DNA of 45,824 nucleotides from an uncultured Bacteroidales bacterium (GTDB lineage Bacteria; Bacteroidota; Bacteroidia; Bacteroidales; F082). Under the pieces are notes generated by a model, which worked only from the letters and a program-made list of their open reading frames with translations, made no database searches and was not told where the DNA came from. Shown in pieces: positions 8,596-17,164 of the stretch. Within the stretch, counting starts at the first letter, position 1, and each line of letters opens with the position of its first letter. The position numbers were made by a program, and so were the translations under genes. Location: contig ONJF01000048.1 in NCBI GenBank assembly GCA_900318085.1, positions 1 through 45,824 of the forward strand, read 5' to 3'.

Positions 8596-8606
8596 CACTC
8601 AAAAAC

Positions 8607-11540
8607 ATGAATACCTCTATCATACGACAAATCTTCCAGTCGAAGTTCGATTATCCAACCTACTGCAATGAAATAGTCCACAATGTTTTCGGTTGCAACG
8701 ATATTTCCACCCATCCCGAATTGCTTGATACCACAGCAGATGGCGACAACAGTTATTACATAGGTCGCCAAACCGATGCCGATGGTCGTGAACTCGGCTT
8801 TTTCTACACCCGTGTTGCCCAAGGCAGCGATGTGCGCCGCAAGCGTGTAGGGCTGCGCAAGATGATCGCTCCTTATCTGAAATATGATGTTGATGCCGCC
8901 ATCGCTGTTTTTGTCGATGAAAACCACTGGCGTTTGTCGTACATCTGCGACATGAAAGAAGGTGTCACCAACGCGAAACGGTTCTCGTACATCTTAGGCG
9001 ATGAGCAGGGGCAGTATAAGACACCCTTGGAGCGACTTGATACCATTTACGCCAAAAGAGGAAGGTTTGTCTTAAATGACTTGCGCGAAGCTTTCTCCGT
9101 CGATGCGTTGAGCGATGAATTCTTTGATGAGTACCATATCCATTACGACCGCATCGTGGCGGAATTGGCGCGACAAGGAAAGGCGGGAGCCGTGTATCAT
9201 GATTATGTGAAGAAACTGATGGGGCGCATTGTCTTTCTGCATTTCCTGCAAAAGAAAGGCTGGCTTTGTGGCGATACCAACTTTATGCTCAACACCTTCA
9301 GCCAAAGCAACCGCAGGAGCGACTATTTGGAAAGCGTGCTTGAGCCGCTTTTCTTTGGCATTCTCAACACCGAACCCACCAAACGCGAGCAGGTTTTCAG
9401 CAGGAACGGTTGGCAACAAGGTTTGGTGGAAAAATGGGCGACCATCCCTTACCTCAATGGAGGTCTATTTGAACGTGATGACGTTGACAACCTGAGGATT
9501 GTTCTGCCCGAATCCATCTTCAGCAATCTCTTCGCTTTCTTGGCTTCCTACAACTTTACCGTCGATGAGAACGACCCCGATGATGCCGAGATTGGTGTTG
9601 ACCCCGAAATGTTGGGCAAGATTTTTGAGAGCCTTTTGGAAGACAACAAGGCCAAAGGTGCCTTCTACACCCCCAAGGAGATTGTGCGCTATATGTGCAA
9701 GGAGTCGCTGATAGCCCATCTCGCATCCAAACTGCCCGATGTTGCTGATGGTGTTGTTCGTGCCTTTGTGGAAAGCCATGAGATGCAGCCTGAGTTGGAG
9801 CCTTACCGCGACAACCTTGAAAGTGCCTTACGTGAGGTAAAGATATGCGACCCGGCCATTGGTTCAGGTGCATTCCCTATGGGTTTGCTGAATGAGTTGT
9901 GGCGTTGCCGCGAAGCCTTGGGTACGCAGATGTCGCGCCTGCAACTGAAAAAGGAAATCATTGAGAACAACATCTATGGCGTGGACATCGAGCGTGGTGC
10001 CATCGACATTGCCCGTCTCCGTTTCTGGTTGAGTATCGTGGTGGACAGCGAAAAGGCGGAGCCTCTGCCCAATTTCGACTACAAGTTTATGCAGGGCAAC
10101 AGCCTGATTGAGAGTTATGGCGGTTTCGACCTCAGCCGTATTGCGGGAAAGACCGTTGGCCGTCCATCCACCTCCACGCAGTATGTGATAGGCCTCGACA
10201 GCGATTTGAGCCAGAAGAACCTGCAACGTCTGTTGCGCGAATACTTCTCTGTCACCGACCATCAAAAGAAAGCCACAATGCGAAGCGCCATCAACGATGA
10301 GGTGAAAACCCTCATCCGCGAAAGCGTTGGTGGCACTCCGACCTTCCTCGCCAAGTTGGAGCAACTCGACCCTTCCGCCAACCAAGATTTTTTCCTTTGG
10401 CACACTTGGTTTAAGGATATCTTTGACAAGGGCGGGTTTGATATTGTTATTGGGAATCCGCCTTATGTAAATATTGCAAATCTCACAGACGATAATGTCA
10501 GAAAACAGTATCAAAAAAACTATAAAACTGTAAAGAACAAGAGCGATTTATACAGTATCTTTACAGAAAGAGCTCATCATCTTTTAAAGCCGAGGGGGAT
10601 TTGTTCGTACATTTTCTCAAATAGTTGGTTGGGAACAGATAGTTTTTCATTGTTCAGGAAATTTTTAGTCGAGGAAACAAGAGTTCTTAAACTTGTGGAT
10701 TTGCCAGATAAAGTTTTCGAAAACGCTACTGTAAAGACATGCATCATTCTGTTTTCAAAAGATAAAGCAAGTTCAAATACAATCGTTTTAGAAAACTGGG
10801 ACGGGACCTCGTTTTCCATTATGAATCACAGTCTAACGTACCAAAGTATTAGACAATACGAGAATTTTCCTTTTTCATTCGAAGAGAACATTGACTTGTC
10901 AAAGGTTAATGTGATTAAATTGGGAGAAATTGCGCATTTTTCTTTAGGAATAAAGACCAGCAATGACAAACGTTTTATTAGCAATGAGCCTTTTTTGGAA
11001 GACAGTTATCGCCTCATTAGAGGAAGAAATATTCAAAGATACAACACCCCTCAAAGTTCAGAATGGATTTGGTACAGACCAGATTTGTTTATGGAAAAAG
11101 TTGGTGCGGGTCCAAGACAACTTGAGTTTTTTCTTACTTCACCTAAAATCATCATCCAAGACATTGCCACAGAAATATGCGCAACTATTGATGAAAACAT
11201 GTACTTATGTAATGATACCATTAACCTAATTTACAAGTTAAACAATTCATATTCATTTAATTACATATTGGGACTAATTAATTCCAAAGCCGTCCGTTTT
11301 TGGCATAAAAAGGTATTCCCAGAAGGACTACATGTAAAGATATATCAGCTGAAGGAAATACCGATTCCAGTTGTTTCAGTGACACATCAGAAACCAATAA
11401 TAGATATTGTAAATGAGATAATAGAGACAAAACGAGACAATCCTTGTGCTGACACATCTGTCTTGGAAAAAGAAATAGACAGGTTGGTTTACAAACTCTA
11501 TAATCTCACGGATGAAGAAATTGGGGTAATTGAGCAATAA
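8607..11540 (+). CDS. Eco57I/PglX-like adenine-specific DNA methyltransferase, large, with C-terminal target-recognition region
   Basis: 977 residues. An N-terminal helical region (1-330) leads into the N6-adenine methyltransferase core: YTPKEIVRYMC, motif I DPAIGSGAF (415-423) for S-adenosylmethionine, and catalytic motif IV NPPY (617-620). The C-terminal third resembles TaqI/Eco57I-type specificity domains (FSLGIKTSNDKRF..., RLIRGRNIQRY). No nuclease motif was found, so it probably modifies DNA while the upstream PLD-helicase provides cleavage or translocation. Operon with that gene (11-bp gap) and overlapped by the next one. Base composition changes sharply near 10430, from even GC before to AT-rich after, just ahead of NPPY, pointing to a swapped recognition module. 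Alternatives are a BREX PglX relative or a DISARM-type methylase. Confidence 0.9.
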   Translation: MNTSIIRQIFQSKFDYPTYCNEIVHNVFGCNDISTHPELLDTTADGDNSYYIGRQTDADGRELGFFYTRVAQGSDVRRKRVGLRKMIAPYLKYDVDAAIAVFVDENHWRLSYICDMKEGVTNAKRFSYILGDEQGQYKTPLERLDTIYAKRGRFVLNDLREAFSVDALSDEFFDEYHIHYDRIVAELARQGKAGAVYHDYVKKLMGRIVFLHFLQKKGWLCGDTNFMLNTFSQSNRRSDYLESVLEPLFFGILNTEPTKREQVFSRNGWQQGLVEKWATIPYLNGGLFERDDVDNLRIVLPESIFSNLFAFLASYNFTVDENDPDDAEIGVDPEMLGKIFESLLEDNKAKGAFYTPKEIVRYMCKESLIAHLASKLPDVADGVVRAFVESHEMQPELEPYRDNLESALREVKICDPAIGSGAFPMGLLNELWRCREALGTQMSRLQLKKEIIENNIYGVDIERGAIDIARLRFWLSIVVDSEKAEPLPNFDYKFMQGNSLIESYGGFDLSRIAGKTVGRPSTSTQYVIGLDSDLSQKNLQRLLREYFSVTDHQKKATMRSAINDEVKTLIRESVGGTPTFLAKLEQLDPSANQDFFLWHTWFKDIFDKGGFDIVIGNPPYVNIANLTDDNVRKQYQKNYKTVKNKSDLYSIFTERAHHLLKPRGICSYIFSNSWLGTDSFSLFRKFLVEETRVLKLVDLPDKVFENATVKTCIILFSKDKASSNTIVLENWDGTSFSIMNHSLTYQSIRQYENFPFSFEENIDLSKVNVIKLGEIAHFSLGIKTSNDKRFISNEPFLEDSYRLIRGRNIQRYNTPQSSEWIWYRPDLFMEKVGAGPRQLEFFLTSPKIIIQDIATEICATIDENMYLCNDTINLIYKLNNSYSFNYILGLINSKAVRFWHKKVFPEGLHVKIYQLKEIPIPVVSVTHQKPIIDIVNEIIETKRDNPCADTSVLEKEIDRLVYKLYNLTDEEIGVIEQ

Positions 11541-12396
11541 ATGGAAAGACATTACATTATTATATAATAATCAATATAGAGACGCTATGTATAAAGAAAT
11601 GAGAAAACTATCTCCTACGGAGAAAGAATTTGTTGAAGAATTGCTGGTTTTTACTGCTGGAAATAATCTTGAAAATCTCCAAATGGGGCGCATTATTTCG
11701 AATTTGATTAGTTTTCATGGTGTTAAGTGCAGTGCGTCCACAAAAACCGTCGAGATTTATAAAACTGATGAGGCAGATGCAAATAGAAGCTATACCATTC
11801 TTATGGGTTTGTTTAGTTTTCTTTATGATTTGAAAGAAAACGGATACATAGGGATTGACACCATTGTCGATGAGAATGGTACAATTGATGATGCAATAGG
11901 AAAAGAGACGTTTTGGATTTATAACCATAGAACACACGCTATCGATAATGATATTCTTTTTGTCCGAATGGACAATGATGTACTTGCTGGGCTAAAAGAA
12001 GGTACGCCAATAGAACGTTTTCACTCAAAAGAATTGTTTGATGCAATGAGAGACTTGGTGTACAACAAAGTCATATATCTTCGTCCTGCCTTAAAAGAGC
12101 TTAAGGAGAATCGCTTTCGCTCGATTGAGGAAAAACGTCATTCGACAAATGTATGCCTACAATGGTGTGCTATTGGAGCGGCTATTGTTGTTCCCATTTT
12201 AGTTACGCTCTATTCTACTTTCAAAGGAACTCAAATTCATTCGACAAAGTTGGAACTTATAGAGAAGAAAATAGACAATCTCAATCAAATAAGTGTTATT
12301 CATCCTGACACCATCCAAATAGAGTGTGTCTCTGGCTCAATAATAAACCGAGATAGCACAATAATGCCAGATCAAATAGAAATGAAGACAAAGTAA
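11530..12396 (+). CDS. Unknown single-pass membrane protein in the methyltransferase operon
   Basis: 288 residues if translation starts at TTG 11530, which overlaps the end of the methyltransferase gene; ATG 11587 (MYKEMRKLSPTEKEF) is an alternative and would give 269. No family recognised. A soluble N-terminal part is followed by one hydrophobic segment at about residues 212-231 (WCAIGAAIVVPILVTLYSTF) and a short helical tail likely to coil (LELIEKKIDNLNQ). With no signal peptide, the large domain is probably cytoplasmic and tethered by the C-terminal segment. The DNA is markedly AT-rich like the following two genes. In this setting it could be an effector or membrane anchor of the defence module, but that is a guess from position alone. 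Confidence 0.7.
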   Translation: MSNKWKDITLLYNNQYRDAMYKEMRKLSPTEKEFVEELLVFTAGNNLENLQMGRIISNLISFHGVKCSASTKTVEIYKTDEADANRSYTILMGLFSFLYDLKENGYIGIDTIVDENGTIDDAIGKETFWIYNHRTHAIDNDILFVRMDNDVLAGLKEGTPIERFHSKELFDAMRDLVYNKVIYLRPALKELKENRFRSIEEKRHSTNVCLQWCAIGAAIVVPILVTLYSTFKGTQIHSTKLELIEKKIDNLNQISVIHPDTIQIECVSGSIINRDSTIMPDQIEMKTK

Positions 12397-12403
12397 AAAA
12401 AAC

Positions 12404-12712
12404 ATGAACCAGGTTGATAAGAATAGACTGACAATTATTACAAAACAAATAGAATCTATCATCGATGAGATAGAGGAGATTCAAAACAACGAAGCCAGCA
12501 AGTATTATGGCTTATCTATTGAAAAGAAGCAAAGTGCGGCTGGGCTTACATTAGAGAATAATTGCTGGTTGCTTCAGCCTTTGCATGATAAGCTGGAGGA
12601 AGCGTTGTCAAAATACGATGCAATAAAAGATCTAATTGACCCATCAGAAGAAAACTATGAGATGGCTAATATGATGGCTAACGATTATAAAAGAATGTGC
12701 GAAAAAAAGTGA
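12404..12712 (+). CDS. Small helical protein of unknown function
   Basis: 102 residues, predicted almost wholly helical, charged and with a leading coiled-coil-like stretch (IITKQIESIIDEIEEIQ). No signal peptide, membrane segment or recognisable motif. It begins 7 bp after the membrane-protein gene and ends 4 bp before the next gene, so the three are clearly one transcript. Such a short helical protein could be an antitoxin-like or adaptor subunit, which cannot be told from the sequence. Confidence 0.7.
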   Translation: MNQVDKNRLTIITKQIESIIDEIEEIQNNEASKYYGLSIEKKQSAAGLTLENNCWLLQPLHDKLEEALSKYDAIKDLIDPSEENYEMANMMANDYKRMCEKK

Positions 12713-12716
12713 GTTT

Positions 12717-13586
12717 ATGAATAAATTTGGAGATGTATTTATTGGACTGCCCCAAAAGGGGAACTTTCAAAAATTCCTGAATAATATTGTCTTTGAAACT
12801 ATAGACGATATAATCGAGTTTTATAATTATCTTTCTGATAACGATGACACTGTAACTGTTATGGTCGCAAAAGGCCCGTTGAACTATAATTATGAAATCT
12901 ATCTCTCATTGGCTAATACGTTAGAATCAATACAGCAATTACTGAAACAAGGTAGAATGAGTGATGCTTTTGCGCTAATTCGGAAATACAATGATGCTGT
13001 AATACTTCATACATATACACTTACTTGTTACGAAAAAGAAGAGAACAATTTTTTTAATGAAAACTACTCACTATATAACAACGTAATCAACGAATGGGTA
13101 AATGGCAGAAAAGTACTTATAGAAAAAAAGAAAGAGGAGGACAAAGAGCAAGCATATCTTGCAGTAATAAAAGAAAGGGATAAAGAATTGTATAGATTAC
13201 TCATTAATAACAATTCAAAACAAGTGTATGGAAAACTGAGAAGCATCGAAAACGACAATGTTCATCATAATAATTGGAACGCTTTTAGAATAAACGATCC
13301 ACATATAAGAGATTTTCCTATAAGTTTGTCTTTATTGACTGAGGCGAATGAAGCGATCAAATTAGTTTTTACCATACACTTCTCATATCTGATTCTAACA
13401 AAGTCGGAGGCAATGTATTCATATGACTATATATATGCACTTGAGGAAGGAATAACCTCAGATGAAAATACAAGAGATTGTGCCGCTTCAATAATAAGCG
13501 AAATGTTTGAAAAGTACATAGAAAAACACAGCAAAAAACTTGCAGACTATTTGTGTGGTTGTACAGCATTAGAATTAAGGGGTTGA
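12717..13586 (+). CDS. Helical protein of unknown function, last gene of the defence-like operon
   Basis: 289 residues, cytoplasmic, mainly helical, with a highly charged middle (WVNGRKVLIEKKKEEDKEQA). No family recognised. I looked for a HEPN R-x4-6-H motif: ALIRKYNDAVILHTYTLTCY and LRSIENDNVHHNNW have Arg and His somewhat too far apart, so this is at best a diverged relative. AT-rich like its two upstream partners and 4 bp from the preceding gene. The terminator at 13974-13997 is the first clear one downstream. An abortive-infection or RNase effector is possible but unproven. Confidence 0.7.
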   Translation: MNKFGDVFIGLPQKGNFQKFLNNIVFETIDDIIEFYNYLSDNDDTVTVMVAKGPLNYNYEIYLSLANTLESIQQLLKQGRMSDAFALIRKYNDAVILHTYTLTCYEKEENNFFNENYSLYNNVINEWVNGRKVLIEKKKEEDKEQAYLAVIKERDKELYRLLINNNSKQVYGKLRSIENDNVHHNNWNAFRINDPHIRDFPISLSLLTEANEAIKLVFTIHFSYLILTKSEAMYSYDYIYALEEGITSDENTRDCAASIISEMFEKYIEKHSKKLADYLCGCTALELRG

Positions 13587-13973
13587 ATAACTGCCGGTTC
13601 TGAAATTGTGGGTGCTTCAGCTGAACTGTGTCAGCATTGTTGTTTTTACCAGCCAAGAGGCTGCTGGGGGACAAGCCTGAGCGTCGTTTTTTCAGCAAAC
13701 TCTTTACACCATTCCTTGTTGTTGTCATTGATATAGGGGACAAAGCACAATCTGCTTTTTCCAAAAGGCTATCGCAAGGTCTGTTGTTCTTCCGCATTTG
13801 CTATATGAAAAACGGAAAAATTCGTCTGCTGTTACGACGGTTTTTACTTTTTTCACCAAAACACTTGCGGTGTAAACAAAAAAGTTCATATCTGTGTAAA
13901 ATCAATCTGAGGATTGGCTATCTGGGCAGAATCCCGAGAGGGCAAGACTATATCGACACTACCCATTAAAAAT

Positions 13974-13997
13974 AAAGCCTCGCAAGAGGCTTTTTTG
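13974..13997 (+). terminator. Intrinsic terminator downstream of the defence-like operon
   Basis: AAAGCCTC-GCAA-GAGGCTTT followed by TTTT: eight perfect base pairs with a tetraloop and a T run. Standard rho-independent shape on the plus strand. Confidence 0.85.
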
Positions 13998-14170
13998 TTA
14001 TCGCAGATAGTGTTTCATAAACATCTTGACATAGTTTTTGCATTTACCCAAAAACAGCCTTAGTATGATAAATGGCCTCGCAGAACAAGCAGCGCAACAA
14101 ATGTATCACTTCCGATAAGGGATGCTTGCGGCAGGACAGAATTCGGGTTGGATCATAAAATGTTTTTGAA

Positions 14171-14200
14171 CTAAAAAATGCCATTATTGGCACTTTTTAG
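14171..14200. terminator. Bidirectional terminator-like hairpin
   Basis: CTAAAAAATGCCA-TTAT-TGGCACTTTTTAG: 13-bp arms with one G-T type mismatch, A run left and T run right. Its core (TGCCATT...TGGCAC) is like that of the hairpin at 3410-3432. It lies downstream of the CAT-like gene, which ends at 14278 on the minus strand. Confidence 0.65.
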
Positions 14201-14277
14201 TAATAAACGGCTGGTCGAAAGTTTAGACAACGGTCCCACCGACCCTCTCCTCAATACAACAGCAGTAATACTCTCAT

Positions 14278-14901
14278 TCAAGAAAGCTTATTGATTACCT
14301 CCTGAAGGCTGTTGAGGAAACGGGCGGCTTCGAAGCCATCCATCTGGGCATGATGAAACTGGAACGAGATGGGCAAGGTCGTTTTGAATAGCCCTTGATG
14401 GTATTTGCCCCAGGCCAAGAAGGGATTGGTGAACAGTTCGGAATAGACACTCACCACACCGTCAATCTCGCATTCTGCCAAAGCCGAGGTGTCGATAGCC
14501 ATATAGTCCTCTCCAAGAAGGTGGTCTTCATTTGTTTCGTGAACCTGGCGCGTCAGGCTCAAATAGTCTTCATTGAACTGGCGATGATCCGCTGAAAACG
14601 GGATGTCACAAAGGTGGACGTCACCGCTCGTGGTCTTCACGACAGTCATCACTGCCAGACGGTCGTACTGCCATAAGTGCCCTCCGGCAGGCAGTGTATA
14701 GAACTCCTGGATGCCACTGGCCGCTTGACCGATACACCAGCACATCAGCATGTTCGTCTTCATCCCGCTTCGTTTGGCGACCTTTATTAGCCTGCTGACA
14801 TCAAAGGTTTTGACTATCGTCACTTTCGGCATGCCAGCCGTTTTCCACAACTCAAACGCCCGTCCGCGCGGTGATTCTTTAGGATCAATCTCTTTCTTCA
14901 T
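14278..14901 (-). CDS. Chloramphenicol acetyltransferase-like acyltransferase
   Basis: 207 residues, the length of CatA/CatB-unrelated type A CATs, cytoplasmic trimer in the family. It ends with the catalytic His motif as FQFHHAQMDGFEAARFL (HHxxxDG) and contains the SVYSELFTNPFLAWGKYHQG substrate-pocket region. I start at ATG 14901 (MKKEIDPKESPRG), because the -7 box lies at 14925-14918, inside the longer frame. It sits alone behind its own promoter, after the terminator of the cupin operon. Many chromosomal Bacteroidales homologues are of unproven resistance function, so acetylation of chloramphenicol should not be assumed; another hydroxyl substrate is possible. Confidence 0.88.
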   Translation of the reverse strand: MKKEIDPKESPRGRAFELWKTAGMPKVTIVKTFDVSRLIKVAKRSGMKTNMLMCWCIGQAASGIQEFYTLPAGGHLWQYDRLAVMTVVKTTSGDVHLCDIPFSADHRQFNEDYLSLTRQVHETNEDHLLGEDYMAIDTSALAECEIDGVVSVYSELFTNPFLAWGKYHQGLFKTTLPISFQFHHAQMDGFEAARFLNSLQEVINKLS

Positions 14902-14917
14902 TGCTGTTGTTTTGCCG

Positions 14918-14925
14918 CAAAGGTA
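14918..14925 (-). promoter_or_regulatory. -7 box of the CAT-like gene
   Basis: TACCTTTG on the minus strand (14925-14918), 16 bp before the ATG at 14901. It partly abuts the terminator palindrome of the upstream operon; a clear -33 TTG at the right spacing is not visible. Confidence 0.55.
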
Positions 14926-14926
14926 C

Positions 14927-14969
14927 AAAAAATCCGCAACCCAAGCCTTCGCCCAGATTGCGGATTTTT
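14927..14969 (-). terminator. Dispersed terminator palindrome, copy A
   Basis: Arms AAAAAATCCGCAACCC and the complement-like GATTGCGGATTTTT, 17 bp after the stop of the cupin gene (minus strand). One of four related copies (also 21322-21362, 26961-27001 and 30305-30343). The minus-strand read ends in a T run, so it acts as an intrinsic terminator. Confidence 0.8.
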
Positions 14970-14986
14970 CATGGAGCCTTGTCCAA

Positions 14987-16037
14987 TTATTTCAAAGTGT
15001 CATATTGTTCGTCGCTGACAGGCTCCAGCCACTCGTTGGTGTTGCCAGGTTGGGCATCGGCATGGTAGGTGAGGTGCTGCATCCAGCTGTCTTTGGCTGC
15101 GCCATGCCAGTGCTTCACGCCCTCGGGAACGGCGATGACGGTGCCAGGGACCAACGGAACGGCTTCCTTGCCCCATTCCTGATACCAACCACGACCGCTC
15201 ACGCAAATCAACATCTGCACGGCACCGTGGTGAACGTGCCAATTATTGCGGCAGCCAGGCTCAAAACTGACATTGCAGAGGCCAGTTGCAGGGTCGAGGA
15301 CGGCGAGATAGCTGTTGCCAATGAAATATTGGGCGTATGCGGTATTAGGTTCGCCAATGGGCCAGGGCGATTGGGCGCACGCCACATCATTCTTGCCTTC
15401 CACAGCGGCAGCGATGGCCGCCTCACAACGCAAAGCCTCGGCTTGCAATTCTGCTGCTTTCAAAGCCACTGGGATGCTGCGCAACTGCTCCTCAGTGACA
15501 CCCATGTTCAAGGCACCGCGCACATGCGCCTGCAGCTGCGGCATCACGTTTTCCAAACCGCTCAACGCACTCACGGTGATGAGTTCGCGGTCAGCGTGGG
15601 TGAGGTTGTCGCGGGCGAAGATGTCGCCGAAGAGATGGGCTTTCAGATAGTAGTCCTCGGCAGGACAAAACGCATAGTTGAAAGGTTGTCCAGAAAGTTT
15701 TGTTTGCACCTCGGTGCCTTGTGCCAATGCATTGTAATGGCTCGGCAGCGGTGATGCCTCAACACCTTCTTCAATGGCTTTGCCTTCGCTTTGGCGTTGC
15801 TCCAAAACCTTCTGCAAAGTGCCTAGGGCATTCAGAGAACGCGGAAATCCCGTGTAGGCATAGAGTTGCGACAGGGCTTCCTTGATTTGGCTGACCGTCA
15901 AGCCGGCATCCAAGCCGCCGTTGATGGCCTCGGCCAAGGCGGTATAGTCGGCTTTGGCCTCGTTGCAGGCGTTGCGTTCCACAGGCGGCCATTGTCAATG
16001 CGATGGCGAATATCATCAATGTCTTTTTTTTCATCAT
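14987..16037 (-). CDS. Carboxymuconolactone decarboxylase/cupin fusion, lipoprotein signal out of frame
   Basis: Body of about 331 residues: two CMD/AhpD-like helical segments (residues 1-180, with ADYTALAEAINGGLDAGL and DRELITVSALSGLE) followed by a cupin domain with the metal-binding NNWHVHHGAVQMLI and a closing EGVKHWHGAAKDSW. This pairing is common in Bacteroidales and is thought to act on small oxidised molecules. ATG 16034/16037 opens a perfect lipoprotein signal (MKKKTLMIFAIALTMAAC), but just after the Cys the frame must shift by one base to enter the body. Without the shift only a GTG at 15982 starts the body, directly after an in-frame stop region. Either a one-base indel mutation, a sequencing error, or a cytoplasmic form. 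Third gene of the AKR-DUF362 operon. Confidence 0.8.
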
Positions 16038-16047
16038 TATTTGTTGG

Positions 16048-17154
16048 TTATTTTGTGATGACCTGTTTTTTCCCGTTGATAATGTAAATCCCTGCCGGCA
16101 AAGACTCTAGACTTGTAGCGTTGTTTAGCACCTTTTTACCGTCGATGCTGAAGACGTTGTAGCGCAGACTCTCGGGAGCGGGATGCTGTGGGTCAAACTC
16201 CTGAAGACTCGTGGTGTTGATGTCGATGAGGTTATAGGCTTGTGTGCCTAGGCCGATTTCCTCGGCATATTCCACTGTGTGGGTACCGTGGCGTTGTGTG
16301 ATCCGATTTTGGAGCGGAACGGCATTGTCGCCTGGAGTGGACTCATAGTTGAAAATCAGGTCGAGACAGGCCTTGTCCAAAGCCACGGGGTCGGTGGAGG
16401 CGAGGATTCCGATGTCGTTCATCTGTGGTGCGGCGGGATGTCCGTCACAGTCACAGTCCACTGAGAGGTTGTTCATCACGTTGATGTAAACGATGTCTTT
16501 GCCTTCCTGCTTGAAATAGTTGTGGACAGCTTGCGCGGCAGCGGCCATCGATTCGAGAAATGAGTCCTGGTTGTTGTTGCCCCAAGGGTTTGTGGTGCTT
16601 GTTCCTGCTGAGTGGATATAGCATTTTCCGCTCTTCGAAGCCACGCCGATGCTCTGGTTTTTCAGCACGCCACCAAATCCGCCCATGGCGTGACCCTTGA
16701 AGTGGGCCAGGTTGATCATGAAGTCGTAGTTGGTTAAATGCGAGCCAACGATGTCGTGTTGTAGCCATTTTGTGTCGGTGACAGGAATGTTGGTTTCGCC
16801 TTCAGCGTCCATGATGTCAACATTGGCGATTTCGTTGAAACCACGTTCGGCGATGGCTTGCAGGTGTGATGCCGTCGTGCTGCGATTGCCGCCGTAGGCT
16901 GTGTTGCACTCCACGATGGTGGCATTGGTCATGTTGACCAAATCAACGATGAACTCGGGGCGGAGATAGTTGCTCTGCGCCGATTCTCCCGTGGAGATTT
17001 TCAAGGCGACATTGCCTGTGGCATTAACGCCCAAGGCCTGATAGATTTTCACCAGCGATTCGGGTGTGATTTCGTTGGTGAAATAGACATTGCTCTGTGC
17101 CGATGCCGAGAGGCCCAGGGCAACCATTGCGATCATGACAAGTGTTTTTTTCAT
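16048..17154 (-). CDS. DUF362 protein with signal peptide and type IX secretion-like C-terminal tail
   Basis: 368 residues from ATG 17154 (MKKTLVMIAMVALGLSASAQ, Sec signal peptide, cleaved after SASA). The DUF362 core is complete: TIVECNTAYGGNRSTT, DIMDAEGETNIPV, NYDFMINLAHFKGHAMGGFG, LKNQSIGVAS, NVMNNLSVDCDCDGHP and ILASTDPVALDKACLDLI. The last ~50 residues (YNVFSIDGKKVL...LPAGIYIINGKK) look like a Por-type C-terminal sorting domain, so export through the type IX system is likely. Two paralogues lie at 35375 and 45032; only this one has the tail. It sits between the aldo/keto reductase (10 bp) and cupin genes. DUF362 has no settled biochemical function; the paired Cys (DCDCDG) hints at metal or Fe-S binding. 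Confidence 0.9.
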   Translation of the reverse strand: MKKTLVMIAMVALGLSASAQSNVYFTNEITPESLVKIYQALGVNATGNVALKISTGESAQSNYLRPEFIVDLVNMTNATIVECNTAYGGNRSTTASHLQAIAERGFNEIANVDIMDAEGETNIPVTDTKWLQHDIVGSHLTNYDFMINLAHFKGHAMGGFGGVLKNQSIGVASKSGKCYIHSAGTSTTNPWGNNNQDSFLESMAAAAQAVHNYFKQEGKDIVYINVMNNLSVDCDCDGHPAAPQMNDIGILASTDPVALDKACLDLIFNYESTPGDNAVPLQNRITQRHGTHTVEYAEEIGLGTQAYNLIDINTTSLQEFDPQHPAPESLRYNVFSIDGKKVLNNATSLESLPAGIYIINGKKQVITK

Positions 17155-17164
17155 AGTCATTAGT

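Larger units (their letters stand above)
13587..14277. other. 691-bp gene-poor stretch with two terminators
   Basis: Open frames here (for example 13628-13969, plus) have skewed composition, no neighbours in frame and no family likeness, so I do not call them. The stretch holds the terminators at 13974-13997 and 14171-14200. It may contain the worn remains of a mobile element, but I could not identify ends or a transposase fragment. Confidence 0.35.

Noticed and set aside
12717-13586. HEPN RNase
   Set aside because: Arg and His are too far apart for the R-x4-6-H motif; kept as unknown.
13628-13969. 113-codon plus frame after the defence operon, possible mobile-element remnant
   Set aside because: No family likeness, composition typical of a non-coding frame, no terminal repeats found.
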